Positions 1-11,726 are shown, counted from the first letter of the stretch. The stretch: DNA of 64,000 bases from Enoplolaimus lenunculus (GCA_030248215.1 JASANG010000993.1:123702-187701), one strand, 5' to 3'. Translations and numbers: made by a program. The notes: generated by a model from the letters alone, not told the origin.

Positions 1-225
1 TACGTATCATTGACATTTTAGCTATATCATATGATTGGCTGAAACCATATTAAATTTATTTTTTCGTTTTAATTCCAAAAAATACATTCCCAATCAGGCA
101 AAAATGGTTCGTATTTTATAGTTTGTTATATTTAACCTAAAGTTGAAACGATGCCCAAAATACGTATTGTGGATGTTAAAGCTAAATCGATAAATTATTT
201 TTGAATAATTTTATTCATATTTCAG

Positions 226-3200
226 CTCCGAAAAATTCCTCGCCAATGAGTCAAAGTTGGATCGGCGCTTGGTGGCTGGGATATCTTGTCGTTGCGATTG
301 CATTATTCGTTCCGTCCTTGTTATTATTCTTTAGTCCACGTCGTGAAGTACACGCCGATCGTAAAGATAGTATTGCCGCCGGGGCGTTGCATACCTCACC
401 GTCAGATGATCAAACCAACAGGAAGGCTTTAGTGCCAAATGAGACCACGGAAAATTTGCTAAAAAAGAATTCAATTGAATTTACTGAGGCTCAAAGTGTT
501 ACACCTTTAACCAATCGAAAATCACCTACTGTCACGATTGTACAAGAAGCGAGAGGTATTTTACAACAATCATTCGACAATTTTTTGCGTATACTATGAG
601 CAACTCAGCGAAGTGTTCGAAAACGCACAACACGCAGTAAGGTTACGCATCGTTCACAATAACAAAAATTTCAGCCGAAAATATTATAAAGTACGATTAA
701 CACGTGTCAATTTTCAAAATTGTCATGCGCTAACTGTATCCGATCGTAAAAAATTGTGTTAACCCTACCCTAACCAGCGTCAAAGCTCTAAGTATCCTAA
801 TACGTGTCAAAGACCATTATATATTTTCTTTAGGTTTGAAACGTAGGCTAAAAAATCCCTTATAGGCACAGGTTTATTACTGTGGCTGGAGCTTAATGAA
901 AAGCAGGGGAAGCGGCCTTATTTTTTTGTTTCAGGATTTGTTCTGGCACTCAGAGACATCCTGAAAAGTCCTGTTTATCTGGGATGTTTGATTGGTCGTC
1001 TCTTTGATGCGTTTGCGTTCAAAGGATTTTTTGTATTTTTACCGAAATATTTAGAAACTCATTATAACGTTCCGCAGTATAAAGCGAACATGCTACTTGG
1101 TTAGTTAATTAAGTCAACTTTATAGTATATATATAGTTCGTAGGCCAATCTGCTATTCAGGTCAATTACTAATTGGCCTAGGCCAATCTGCTATTTTGAG
1201 TAATAGCAGTTTCGCCTAGGCTAAACTGATATTAACCTTATAAACCAATCAGATTTGATTATTTGGATAGACGAAATACCGTTAACCAATCAGAGTCGGT
1301 TTTACACCACTGTTGTTTTGCTGCATGTCATAATCACTATTTAGCCTAGGCCGAAGTGCTTTTTCCTCAGAATAGCAGGTTGGCCGAAGCCAATCAGTAA
1401 TTAACCTAAATAGCAGGTTGGCCAACGACATATATACCGTTGTAGATTAATCTGCTATATGTTCAAGATGTACTTACGCTAAATGGTCTGCGCCAATATG
1501 CTATTTTGAGCAAAATACCAGCTTAGTTGAAGCCAAATAGTTGTTAACTTAATGTTCAACTCTGGTTTGTACAGCTCGGATATTATAGAAATTTCGTAAA
1601 ATTGACGTACTTTTTTGAAATTTTATACATGTTTTCGGTATATTTGAAACAAAATAAAATTTTCAAAAAACCAACAAACACTACGTAAATGTTTAGGCTT
1701 AAGCCCGTATTCTCAAATGTGTGTAGCGCCTATATATCACTAGTTGGTGATCGGTCCTGCAACTGAGAAATCAGCACATCCTGAGGTTTGAAATTCAACA
1801 CATTGTTCGGGTTTGTTTTGCGTTACTTCTGAACCAGGGTACAACCAGAGGCCTATCTCCGGCTCCGGCTCCGGCAGAAAATTAGCCTCCGGCTCCGGTT
1901 CCGGTAGACTTTTGGCCAAAGGTTCCGGCAATCTGGGTAGTAAATTTTGCTTAATTTTGCAAAATCTATCTGTTTAGCGCGTTTTGATTTCCTTTTGTCA
2001 CAATTTCAGGAAAGAATTTCCGAAATTTCGCAGAAAATTTTGCGTAAAACCAAACAATTTAATAACATATTACGGATATTGGCTAAAATTAACTAATTAA
2101 CCTTCAGTTTTACTGCCTTTCGCCTCAAGTCCGGCTTCACCACCGGCTCCGGCAAGTTTCGTTGACCTCCGGCTCCGGATCCGCTATTTTTCACCTCCGG
2201 TTGCACAGTGTTCTGCACCGATTTTGAGATCTGCAATTGCAGATGTTCGTCAGTTTGAAAACATATCGCTAATCGAATGCTAGATGCTATACCCATTTTT
2301 TAAGAATATGGGCTTAGGCTTAGTCTTAGAAGGTTCTATATTTAACATAAGTTACTATTTTAATATCTGTTTTCTGATTCGCCCTTTGTACCATCCGTTT
2401 CACTTCGAGTTCCACAGCCATTTGAGACTGCGAACCTTGGATTTTTTCTTTAAAAATTAACTTTTTTTTAGGTTTATTTGGAGTTTGTGGTTTCGCATCT
2501 GGTACGTTACTTGGCGCTGTGATCATGAAACGATTTCGACTCGAAGGCCGTAAAGCCGCGGCGTACATTGGATTTTGTTCGCTTGTATCGTTTGTTATTC
2601 ATTTGCTTAAAATTTCACTCGGATGTCATAGTCCTGTCAATCAAATTGGCGAAATGGGACGGTAAGAGTGGCGCTATACGTTTTTGACGTGTGGCGCCGC
2701 CTTCCGTCACCCTCACGGTAGCGTTCGACGCCGTTCGTCACCCGTACGGCGCCGTTCGTCACCCGTACGGCGCCGTTCGTCACCCGTACGGCGCCGTTCG
2801 TCACCCGTACGGCGCCGTTCGTCACTGTGCGGTGCCTTCCGTCACCTTGCGGTATCGTACGCAAATAATTCATGTACGATAACGTATTGGGACGCACGGT
2901 GACGGACGGCGCTGGACGTCAAGTATAGCGCAACCCTAAGTTTGGCGTTATACTTTTTGACTAACAAATTTGTTTGATTTGTAGGCCCAGCGGCGACAAG
3001 TATATGACTACTGTTAGGGTTGCGGTATACTTTTGATAACGTCCGGTACTGTTTAATCACCGTGCAGTAGCGTACGCAAGTTTACTCACGTACGATACCG
3101 TGTGGTTACGGACGGCGCCGTACGTTAAGTATTGCGGCACCCTCAGTTGTCAAATATTGTACCGAGAAATTCGGTTTGATAAGCATCTAACAGTAATACT

Positions 3201-6200
3201 TGCAACCGGTGAACCTTGGCAAACTCACGTTAGCGAGGTTGTGTTTTAGATGGTTGTTCGCTCGTTTGTTTATTTGCGTTTGGACATACAGCCATTCCGC
3301 AGAAATGATCTTACGTTTGTCGGTCTATAATTTGCGCAAGTAACCGTTATTTGCATCCAGGTGTAACTTTTCCGATGTGTCGGATTTCAAGCTGTTTTGC
3401 AATGTGGAAGGCATTCGTTAACCAATACACGCTTTACGTTTAAAGAATAACACAATAAATCTATATGTACTAAGTTATACAACGATCTGTGTATTGTTAA
3501 TAAAGTTTTTACCACTGTCCTGAAACGTTGCTCAAAATACGTATGTGGGACGTTCCAGCTTTAATAATATAACCAGATTTGAATTTGACAATTTTGCACG
3601 TTCTATCGTTTGTTTTAGAAATATAAATTTCAATTATACACAAGACTGCAATCAGCATTGTATGTGTGACAGTATCAAAATGTTTCCTGTCTGCGATGTC
3701 GATGGACGTCCGTATTTTTCGCCATGCACTGCTGGATGTTCTAGTTTTAGTATTATTGACAGTAAAAGTTTTAACTTGGTACGTTTCCACTTTGTATGTC
3801 CATATTCTCAAATGTGTGTAGCACCTTTACAAAATTCTTCAAGCTGCACCCAGAAATTTGTGGCCAAAATTAATTTTTACGAATTTGTTTAAGCTTAAAA
3901 TATAGACTCACAAACGGGAAACCCATTAGCGAATGTGACCATTTTTTTAAAATTATTTAAATTATTTTCAAACATTTTTAGCGAATATTTTTTGTTTTAA
4001 ACTTTAATTTGAAACCGATATTTATTTTCAGGAATTTTACAACTGTTCGTGCGTCGGTAACGGAACTTCGGACGGGTTTGTTAGCACTCGAACTTGCACA
4101 GATCAATGCTATTCGCCAATGGTGTTGTATTTCTTTTTAATGGTATTCAGTGGAATTATAGGTGGAACATCCGTTATACCTGGCGTATTAATTGTTTTAA
4201 GGTAAATAGTGGCGTAATTTAAATTTGTGGTGGGGGCCGCATCGAATAATCGACTAAAATTGTTCTTTGGATACATTTAGCAAACTGTAATCAGGTGGAA
4301 TATCGCAGCCAAATAGGCTCTGTTTCACAGGTACACTGCTAAAGGTAAAACATAAACACCCATATTGACAGCCTGTAATATGCTGTTGTGAGATTTTGTT
4401 GCAAAAACTTGCACTTGTGAATTGGGATTGACTTGCCTAATAACGTCTAATCGAATCATGGCCGTTGTTTAAAAAGTTGCTGAAATACAGCAACTGCAAT
4501 TAAAAATTTGATTTCAACCTTTGAAAGCAAATTTGTCCAGTGCTGGAGCAGGCTACGGGTGATCCACACCCCAAAATTCCGGGGTTGGGGCCACTTGCGA
4601 TGATCAAAATATGTTTAAAATTTTTTGTTTCAAATCTTCTTAGGGTGGGTGAGCCATTTTGGAGTGGGAACCCAAATATGGAGGGTTGCTGCTCCGGTCT
4701 TAAATTTGTGCAAAAAATACAGTCACAACAGTAATAAACAAGTGATGCGATATATGAAGCCGAGCTGGAGTGAATTGGCAGTCACTTTGAGAAAGTAAAA
4801 CTCAAATTGAACGCCCGTTCGCACGTTTCAATTTGTGTTTCAGGAGTGTCAAACATCAGCTGAGATCAACTGCGCTTGGATTCAGCGGATTTGTTGTTAG
4901 TCTTGTGAGTAAGTTGATAAAGACTCCAGTCGATGTTAAGGGGCGTAACAGTAGATTAACCGTATTCCTAAGCCTAAGCCTAAGCCAAAGCCTAAACGTT
5001 CCAAAAATGTGTTCCGAAGCCTAAGCCTTAGTCTAAGCCTAAGCGTTCCATAAATGTGTTCCTAAACCTATGCCTTAAGCCTAAGCCTAAACAAAAAATG
5101 TAATCTAGAATTTAAATTTACTGTTTTATGGAGCCACCAGAAACTTGGACGCCCCTTAAACTAACATGGGCCAAGACTCCAGTGGATTTCAATGAGGCTT
5201 ACATTAATTTTTATATTTCAATCGCTTCTGTTTCGCCGTAGCGGATCGATGGTTGAGACTTTCAACTGAATGGAGCATACGTAACCAGGAACTGCAGTAC
5301 AGGTTGAGTTTTGAATAATTCCTCGGTTGAAACGAACGAAAAGGCTTGAGACAGTTTTAAACCTGAGGTTGTGTTCCAGTTAAAAATATTTATTAGTTTG
5401 GTCTGGGTTCGAAACTGACATTGAATTGCGAGTTCGAGGGAGTGTTAAACAATGAACACTACTGCTCGAGCTCGCCGAGCGAGAAGGTAGATATAGATTT
5501 GTTTAAGTTTGCACAATTTTTTTACCCTTAAAGCTTTATTCAGGATCGTAGCCGTATGTGGGCAACGGAACCGTGTCATCCAATGGTTTTAGGAAAATTT
5601 CATTGTTGAATAAATTGAAACTATGATCTCCTCTGCGTATCACTCCCACACACCAGTTTCTGGGGCTTTTTTATTTTGAACTGATATTGCTGTAGTGGTA
5701 CCAACATTTATTTTCACACTCGTTGTTGCGTGTAGTGACTGTTTTTGTACGATTAACACACTATATATTTAAAGTATTTGTGAGCCCCTCTAAACAAAAA
5801 TCCTGGCTACACCCATGAAGTTATCGGTATGATTTAGGTTTTGATAAGTTTAAGGAATGTCTTAAATTAATGTTATGCCCAACATTACAGAACCAAGTAA
5901 ATAATAGCATCCTTAATATTTGCAGGCACATTTCCTTCGCCAATTGTGTACGGATTCATCGTGGACTCAGCTTGTCTTTTATGGGGCCAAACGTGTACAG
6001 GGAAAGGTAACTGCGAAATCTACGACCCGGACGCACTACGATGGAGGTAAAAATAATGTTTTAGGGATTAGTGGCACTACCTCATCCATGATTTCTCTCT
6101 GAACGCTCCAATTTAGAGTTCTTATGGCCTGCACTTTTGTATAATTTTTAAAAATTAATATTTTTACTATCAAACAGTCAACGTTTTTTAAATTTCAAAA

Positions 6201-7801
6201 ATTAAGACTTTCAAGAAATTAGCAATTTTTTAATTTTGAAAAAATAATATTTTTATCCTCAAATATTTAGTGTTCTTATTTTAAATTTCAAAATTTTTCA
6301 CTTTCAAAAAAAAATTAGCAATTTTGTCTAATTTGGAAAAATTAATATTTTTACTATAAAACATTCAGCGTTTCTTCAAATTTCAAAAATTAAGACTTCT
6401 TTCCCAAAATTAGCAATTTTTTTCTATTTTGAAAACTATTATTTTCATTCTCAAATATTCATCGCTTTTATTATAAATTTTAAAAATTTAGACATTTTTA
6501 AAAAATTAGCAATTTTTTCTATTTTGAAAAATTAATATTATTGTTATCAAATATTCAACGCTTTCATTTTAAATTTCAAAAATTTTGGCTTTTTAAAAAA
6601 TAGCAATTTTTTGCTAAGTTTAAAAAATTAATATATTTATTCTCAAATATTCCACGTTTTCAATTTAAATTCTAAAATTTTTGACTTATTTCAAAAAATA
6701 TGCAATTTTTTATATTTTTGAAAACTACTATTTTCACTCTCAATTATTCAACGATTTTATTTTAAATTGCAAAAATTTTGACTTTTTCAAAAAAATTAGT
6801 TTTTTATATTTTCAAAAAGTCACTGATGTTGGTTTGGTTGATTGCCGGACCAAAAATTCGAAATTCAACGAGGTCTCGAGCAAAATGGCCTAAAAACGAT
6901 GCTGCTTGAGCACTCTTTGTGTGACACTCATTGGCGGATGTAAGAGGGGAATCCCCATGCCGATGTCCCCAACAGAGACCAAAAATGTTTTGCTGTTATT
7001 GGGTGTTAAGACGTTAAGCTTCTCGTTCACCGTGTTTGCGAGCTTTTGACTATTATATATCATTGTGTTTCATCCAAGTAAGTCCGTAGCCAGCTCAAAA
7101 CTGCTTAATTTGATTTAAAAGATACTGCAGGAGGGGCATGCTAGCACTTCACAAGACCAATAGGTTGAAGCGTTTCTATGGATGGACCACAATTTTTTCA
7201 TGCGACATCTGAGTTTCTGAGTTTTCCCACACCTGGATACGGGCTCGGCCCGTGTAAAGATCAGGGGCGGAACGTTTTTCTGTGGGACTAGAAAGGAGCA
7301 ATCTTAAGCTTTAGATTATTTTTTTTTGCTTGGCATTGGCTTAGTCTTAGGCTTAGGCTTATGCTGAGCAATAAGCTCATTCTTATGCTTAGGCTTAGGC
7401 CTTGGAATAAACTTATTCTTAGGCTTAGGCTTAGGCTTAGACATATGCTCATTCTTACGCATAGGCGTAGGCTTAGACTTAGGAGTATGCTTGTAATACA
7501 GTTCCGCCCCTGTTCTTAACACTGACCACGGGCTCTGTTAACCTCTGTAATATGGTGTTCAAATCGTTTCAGAGTGCATTTATTTCATGCGATGTTACGT
7601 GCGTGCGCCCTGTTTTTTGACGTTTGGGTTTGGTATTTTGCAAAAGATTTGAAGTTGTTAACCGAACGATCAGAGCAGCAGAACGAGAAAGAAATGGTCG
7701 ATTTGACAGTTAATCGTTTAAAAATAGTGGGACAAACTGGAACCACAGACCAAACTGATGGTGCATGTCATAATCCTTCGTCTAATTTTGCTATTGCTTA
7801 A
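226..7801 (+). CDS. Organic anion transporter (OATP/SLCO), 3' eight exons; 5' end outside window
   Basis: Exons read directly: 226-555, 935-1099, 2472-2661, 3619-3778, 4032-4201, 4844-4908, 5926-6046, 7573-7801 (stop TAA at 7799-7801). All junctions are AG/GT and all phases agree, giving 475 residues. OATPs are 12-helix plasma-membrane carriers of bile salts, hormone conjugates and drugs. Family marks in order: GAWWLGYLV in exon 1; LRDILKSPVYLG and KGFFVFLPKYLE in exon 2; a helix followed by KRFRLEGRKAAA and LGC in exon 3; a Kazal-like Cys loop (PVCDVDGRPYFSPCTAGC) in exon 4; NCSCVGN, TCTDQC and a helix in exon 5; RSVKHQLRSTALGF in exon 6; PSPIVYGFIVDSACLLWG in exon 7; and the last helix with WYFAKDLKLL in exon 8. 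Usual length is about 650-720, so roughly the first 200 residues (helices 1 to about 4) lie upstream. Introns hold several MITEs and a satellite. No frameshift or stop is seen. Confidence 0.9.
1130..1436. mobile_element. Palindromic MITE, family J, copy 1
   Basis: The left end reads GTAGGCCAATCTGCTATTC and the right end AATAGCAGGTTGGCCAACGAC followed by ATATATA. The inside repeats GGCCTAGGCCAATCTGC-type motifs in both orientations. The copy at 54220-54381 has the same ends. It sits in the second visible OATP intron. Similar motifs continue weakly to about 1560. Confidence 0.55.
1703..2313. mobile_element. TIR element, family H, copy 1 (CCGTATTCTCAAATGTG ends)
   Basis: The left end is GCCCGTATTCTCAAATGTG and the right end TAAGAATATGGGC. 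Flanks on both sides are TTAGGCTTA, a likely 9-bp target duplication inside telomere-like sequence. The interior holds repeated CCGGCTCCGG motifs and a GATCTGCAATTGCAGA palindrome near the right end. Related copies lie at 15651-16102, 17668-17851, 20748-20900 and 47531-48084. It lies in an OATP intron. Confidence 0.6.
2665..2937. mobile_element. TIR element with internal 21-bp minisatellite, family F, copy 1
   Basis: The ends pair as AGAGTGGCGCTATACGTTTT and (reverse complement of the right end) AGGGTTGCGCTATACTTGAC. The inside is about five units of a 21-bp repeat (GCCGTTCGTCACCCGTACGG core) followed by GGTATCGTACGCAA. The element starts about 3 bases inside the intron that follows OATP exon 2472-2661, so its left end forms part of the 5' splice site context. 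The reading frames across it are repeat artefacts. Confidence 0.65.
3016..3143. mobile_element. TIR element, family F, short copy without minisatellite
   Basis: The left end is AGGGTTGCGGTATACTTTTG and the right end AAGTATTGCGGCACCCT. Its centre has GTAGCGTACGCAAG and CACGTACGATACCGTG, the same subterminal motif as copy 1. This copy suggests the ancestral element before minisatellite growth. It lies in an OATP intron. Confidence 0.6.
3619..3778 (+). CDS. OATP exon encoding the Kazal-type extracellular loop
   Basis: This exon follows a TTTTAG acceptor and ends at a GTACGT donor. It carries the characteristic OATP loop 5 spacing CxxxCxC, then PVC, a DGRPYFSPC core and AGC. The remaining loop cysteines (YNCSC, TCTDQC) are in the next exon, 4032-4201. 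This loop is diagnostic of the SLCO family among major facilitator proteins. Confidence 0.9.
4928..5172. mobile_element. TTAGGC-carrying TIR element (subfamily B) in OATP intron
   Basis: The element is flanked by a perfect 8-bp duplication, AAGACTCC (4920-4927 and 5173-5180). The ends are AGTCGATGTTAAGGGGCG and CGCCCCTTAAACTAACATGG plus GCC. Inside are CCTAAGCCTAAGCC runs (TTAGGC on the other strand) punctuated by a GTTCCxxAAATGTGTTCC motif repeated three times. It begins 20 bases after the OATP exon ending at 4908. Confidence 0.8.
6135..6820. repeat. AT-rich satellite, about 96-bp unit, about 7 copies
   Basis: ATTAGCAATTTTTT recurs at about 6218, 6314, 6409, 6505, 6600 and 6699, a period near 96 bases, each with AAATTTCAAAAATT and a TTCAACG-like motif. 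The units are diverged. It fills the last OATP intron. The short reading frames in it are spurious. Confidence 0.7.
7247..7527. mobile_element. TTAGGC-carrying TIR element (subfamily A)
   Basis: Perfect 8-bp duplication ACGGGCTC at 7239-7246 and 7528-7535. The left terminus is GGCCCGTGTAAAGATCAGGG and the right terminus CCCTGTTCTTAACACTGACC. The interior has TTAGGC runs interrupted by AATAAGCTCATTCTTATGC-type spacers. It sits in the last OATP intron, 45 bases before the terminal exon. Confidence 0.85.
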
Positions 7802-8938
7802 TCTGTTTGTTTGTTTGTTTGCTTGTTTGCTTGTTTGCTTGTTTGCTTGTTTGTTTGTTTGCTTGCTTGCTTGTCTGTTTGTTTGTTTGTTTGCTTGCTT
7901 GCTTCTTTGCTTGTTTGCTTGTGTGTTTGTTTGTTTGCTTGTTTGTTTGCTTGTGTGTTTGTTTGTTTGCTTGTTTGTTTGCTTGTGTGTTTGTTTGTTT
8001 GCTTGTTTGTTTGTTTGTTTGTTTGCTTGCTATCTTGTTTGTTTGTTTGTTTGCTTGCTTGCTTCTTTGCTTGTTTGCTTGTGTGTTTGTTTGTTTGCTT
8101 GTTTGTTTGCTTGTGTGTTTGTTTGTTTGCTTGTTTGTTTGCTTGTGTGTTTGTTTGTTTGCTTGTTTGTTTGTTTGCTTGCTTGCTTGTCTGTTTGTTT
8201 GTTTGTTTGCTTGCTATCTTGTTTGTTTGTTTGTTTGTTTGCTTGCTTGCTTCTTTGCTTGTTTGCTTGTGTGTTTGTTTGTTTGCTTGTTTGTTTGCTT
8301 GTGTGTTTGTTCGCTTGCTTGCTTGCTTGTCTGTTTGTTTGTTTGTTTGCTTGCTATCTTGTTTGTTTGTTTGTTTGTTTGTTTGCTTCTTTGCTTGTTT
8401 GCTTGTGTGTTTGTTTGTTTGCTTGTTTGTTTGCTTGTGTGTTTGTTTGTTTGCTTGTTTGTTTGCTTGTGTGTTTGTTTGTTTGCTTGTTTGTTTGTTT
8501 GCTTGCTTGCTTGTCTGTTTGTTTGTTTGTTTGCTTGCTATCTTGTTTGTTTGTTTGTTTGCTTGCTTGCTTCTTTGCTTGTTTGCTTGTGTGTTTGTTT
8601 GTTTGCTTGTTTGTTTGCTTGTGTGTTTGTTTGTTTGCTTGTTTGTTTGTTTGCTTGCTTGCTTGTCTGTTTGTTTGTTTGTTTGCTTGCTATCTTGTTT
8701 GTTTGTTTGTTTGTTTGCTTGCTTCTTTGCTTGTTTGCTTGTGTGTTTGTTTGTTTGCTTGTTTGTTTGCTTGTGTGTTTGTTTGCTTGCTTGCTTGCTT
8801 GTCTGTTTGTTTGTTTGTTTGCTTGCTATCTTGTTTGTTTGTTTGTTTGTTTGTTTGTTTGCTTGCTTGCTTCTTTGCTTGTTTGCTTGTGTGTTTGTTT
8901 GTTTGTTGCTTGTTTGTTTGTGTGTTTGTTTGCTTGTT
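7802..8938. repeat. TTTG/CTTG tetranucleotide array with higher-order units
   Basis: This is 1.1 kb of GTTT/GCTT tetramers starting the base after the OATP stop codon. A punctuating GCTATCTTG recurs at about 8030, 8213, 8352, 8537, 8690 and 8826, with CTTCTTTGCTTG nearby each time, so units of roughly 140-185 bases were themselves duplicated. All three + frames stay open only because none of the tetramers makes a stop codon. It probably lies in the transporter's 3' UTR. Confidence 0.9.
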
Positions 8939-9179
8939 TTTGTTATTGCAAAAATGCATACAATATTTTGGTGTTATTTTTTGCTCAAATGAATGTATCA
9001 CAACACTGTAAAACAAGTTGAACCCACTCGACGGCAGAACAATGCTGGGAACAGCATACGGGCAAAGGTAGCAACCGTAAAACCGGGGCTAAACCGTTTT
9101 TTGAGGGGAGGGGCGACAGAATTTAGAAGGAAAAGTGTCCTCCTGGTCTTCCTATAAAAACAGAGCTGATGTAGTATCC

Positions 9180-9533
9180 GGCCAGTGTTACTTTTATTAA
9201 CGTAACTGTAGACTAAGCATATTCCTAAGCTTAAGCTTAAAAACAAAACAAACAATTGCAAACAAAGGTTGTCAATTTTGCGTTATTCCTAAAACTGTAT
9301 CGCTTCTTGCGTTTAATTTGTAAGTAAATTTTTGATTTTTATAAGTTACACACCTTGTCGTTGTCAATACTATGGATAGTTTTAGCCGTCTAAAATCTAT
9401 TCCGAAAGCCTAATCCTGCTAAGCATCTGCGTAAACATAAATCTAAAACCGTATCTGTAAAAAAAATGAGTCGTTTCTTGTAAACAAGCCCCCGCATCTA
9501 AAGTTAAGGCTTAGGCTTAGGCACATGCTTAGC
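9180..9533. mobile_element. Degenerate TTAGGC element fragment hosting the fold-back insertion
   Basis: The left end GGCCAGTGTTACTTTTATTA followed by AGACTAAGCATATTCCTAAGC matches subfamily B. Scattered TTAGGCTTAGGC remains at 9506-9522. The right end is not found; the fold-back element has jumped in after TGCTTAGC. Confidence 0.4.
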
Positions 9534-9639
9534 GGCCAATGTATGGCACAGGGGCTTCCAGTTTTCCACGGTGGAAAACTTATAACCAGGAGTGCAGCGC
9601 AGGCACTCCTGTATGACGGCTAAATTTTCCGCTGATTTG

Positions 9640-11100
9640 GTAGGAAAATTAAAAAATTTAATGCCTAGATTTCACCCTGGGTTGGTAGGGAAATCTGAAG
9701 CATAGGTTTTGGTTGGAAAACGGGAAAAGTGGAAAATTCTAATGCCTAGATTTTCCCCTGGGTTGGTAGGGAAAATCAGAAGCGTAGGTTTTGGTTGGAA
9801 AACGGGAAAAGTGGAAAATTGAAATGCCTCAATATTTTCTTGGTTAGTAAGAAATATCTGAAGCAAAGGTTTTGGTTGAAAAGCGGGAAAAGTGGAAAAG
9901 TGGAAAATTCAAGCGTAGAGCATAGGTTTTGGTTGGAAAACGGGAAAAGTGGAAAATTCTAATGCCTAGATTTTTACGCTGGGTTGGTAGGGAAATCTGA
10001 AGCATAGGTTTTGGTTGGAAAACGGGAAAAGTGGAAAATTCTAATGCCTAGTATTTTATTCTGGGTTGGTAGGGAAAATCTGAAGCACAGATTTTGGTAG
10101 GAAAACGGGAAAAGTGGAAAATTCTAATGCCTAGATTTTTACCCTTTGTTGGTAGGGAAAATTTGAAGCATAGGTTTTGGTTGGAAAACAGGAAAAGTGG
10201 AAAATTGAAATGGCTAGATACTTTCTTGGTTAATAGTAAGAGAAATCTAAAGCGATGGTTGGAAAACGGGAAAAGTGGAAAAGTGGAAAATTCAAGCGTA
10301 GGGCATAGGTTTTGGTTGGAAAACGGGAAAAGTGGAAAATTCTAATGCCTAGATTTTTCCCCTGGGTTGGTAAGGAAAATCTGAAGCATAGGTTTCGGTT
10401 GGAAAACGGGAAAAGTGGAAAATTCTAATGCCTAGATTTTTTCGCTGGGTTGGGAGGTTGGAAAACGGGAAAAGTGGAAAATTTAAAGGCCTAGATTTAC
10501 CATAGGTTGGTAGGGAAAATATGAAGCATAGGTTTTGGTTGGAAAACGGGAAAAGTGAAAAATTTAAAGGCCTAGATTTACCTTAGGTTGGTAGGGAATA
10601 TATGAAGCATAGGTTTTGGTTGGAAAACGGGGAAAGTGGAAAATTTAAAGGCCTAGATTTACCTTCGGTTGGTAGGGAAAATCTGAAGCATAGGTTTTGG
10701 TTGGAAAATGGGAAAAGTGGAAAATTTAAAGACCTAGATTTACCTTAGGTTGGTAGGGAAAATCTGAAGCATAGGTTTTGGTTGGAAAACGGGAAAAGTG
10801 GAAAATTTCAATGCCTAGATTTACCCTGGGTTGGTGGGGAATTAGATTTACCCTTTGCTGGTGGGGAATATCTGAAGCATAGGTTTTGGTTGGAAAACGG
10901 GAAAAGTTGAAAATTTTAATGCCTAGACTTACCCTGGCTTGGTAAAGAAAATCTGAAGCATAGGTTTTGGTTGAAAACGGGAAAAGTGGAAAATTTAAAG
11001 ACCTAGATTCACCTTAGGTTGGTAGGGAAAACATGAACCATAGGTTTTTGTTGAAAAATGGGGAAAGTAGAAAATTTAAACGCCTAGATTTACCCTGGGT
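9640..11100. repeat. Left arm minisatellite of fold-back element, about 80-90 bp unit
   Basis: The unit reads GGTTTTGGTTGGAAAACGGG, AAAAGTGGAAAATT, AATGCCTAGATTT, then CCCTGGGTTGGTAGGGAAAA and TCTGAAGCATA. About 17 units are seen with variants GGCCTAGATTTACC and deletions. Frames across it are artefacts. Confidence 0.85.
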
Positions 11101-11372
11101 TGGAAGTCAGCGACGACCAAATTTGATATATTTATGTTTCCTCGGCTTTCAGGCCATAGCCAACAACATCTTTAAAACAAATTAAAACTTTTTTACAACC
11201 TTAAGGTGTCACTCAAAGCGTCGACTTTGTTAACAGACTTATGTTCTGATAATTCTGGGCCACTCGGTGGTATTTTGTTTTGACCAATCTTGTGCTGGGA
11301 CTATCATAATGTGATATATTTAATAGTCATGTATTATTTCGGGTAAATGCTCTGCTCATTTAGGTTTAATTC

Positions 11373-11726
11373 GCCGTTCACAATAATTTTGTCAACGGTG
11401 CCGTAAAATATGCCATAGCCCAAGGCTATCACGAGGTCATTTTCCAAATGACCTCGTGATAGTCTTGGGCTATTACAGAAATCGCTTATAGCTAAGGGCT
11501 ATCACGTGTCAGCCCTGTCCTCAAAACTGGCTAAATTCGAGGAGGTTTGTGATAGCTCAGGGCTATCACGAGTTTCGAGGACGGGGCTGACATGTGATAG
11601 CCCTTAGCTATAAGCGATTTCTGTAATAGCCCAAGACTATTACGAGGTCATTTGGAAAATGACCTCGTGATAGCCTGGGGCTATGGCATGTTTTGTGACA
11701 CCGTTGACAAAATTATTGTGAACGGC
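11373..11726. repeat. 354-bp near-perfect palindrome at the centre of the fold-back element
   Basis: Arms of about 155 bases (11373-11527 and 11571-11726) begin GCCGTTCACAATAATTTTGT and end in its reverse complement. Each arm contains its own hairpin built on GAGGTCATTTTCCAAATGAC, and GGGCTATCACG recurs throughout, so the DNA could fold into a multi-branched cruciform. No clear target duplication flanks it, so it may be a separate insertion or the original core. Confidence 0.8.

Noticed and set aside
7316-7522. Lys-Pro repeat peptide (PKPKPK)
   Set aside because: It is the TTAGGC hexamer interior of the element at 7247-7527 read on the minus strand.
7758-9021. Cys/Leu/Phe/Val-rich frames of about 400 codons in all three + registers
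   Set aside because: They arise from a tetranucleotide array that contains no stop in any frame; simultaneous openness in three frames and the lack of non-repeat sequence rule out a gene.
10094-10345. Lys/Gly-rich frame VGKREKWKILMPR
   Set aside because: It lies wholly in the fold-back minisatellite; the frame breaks as soon as the unit length changes.
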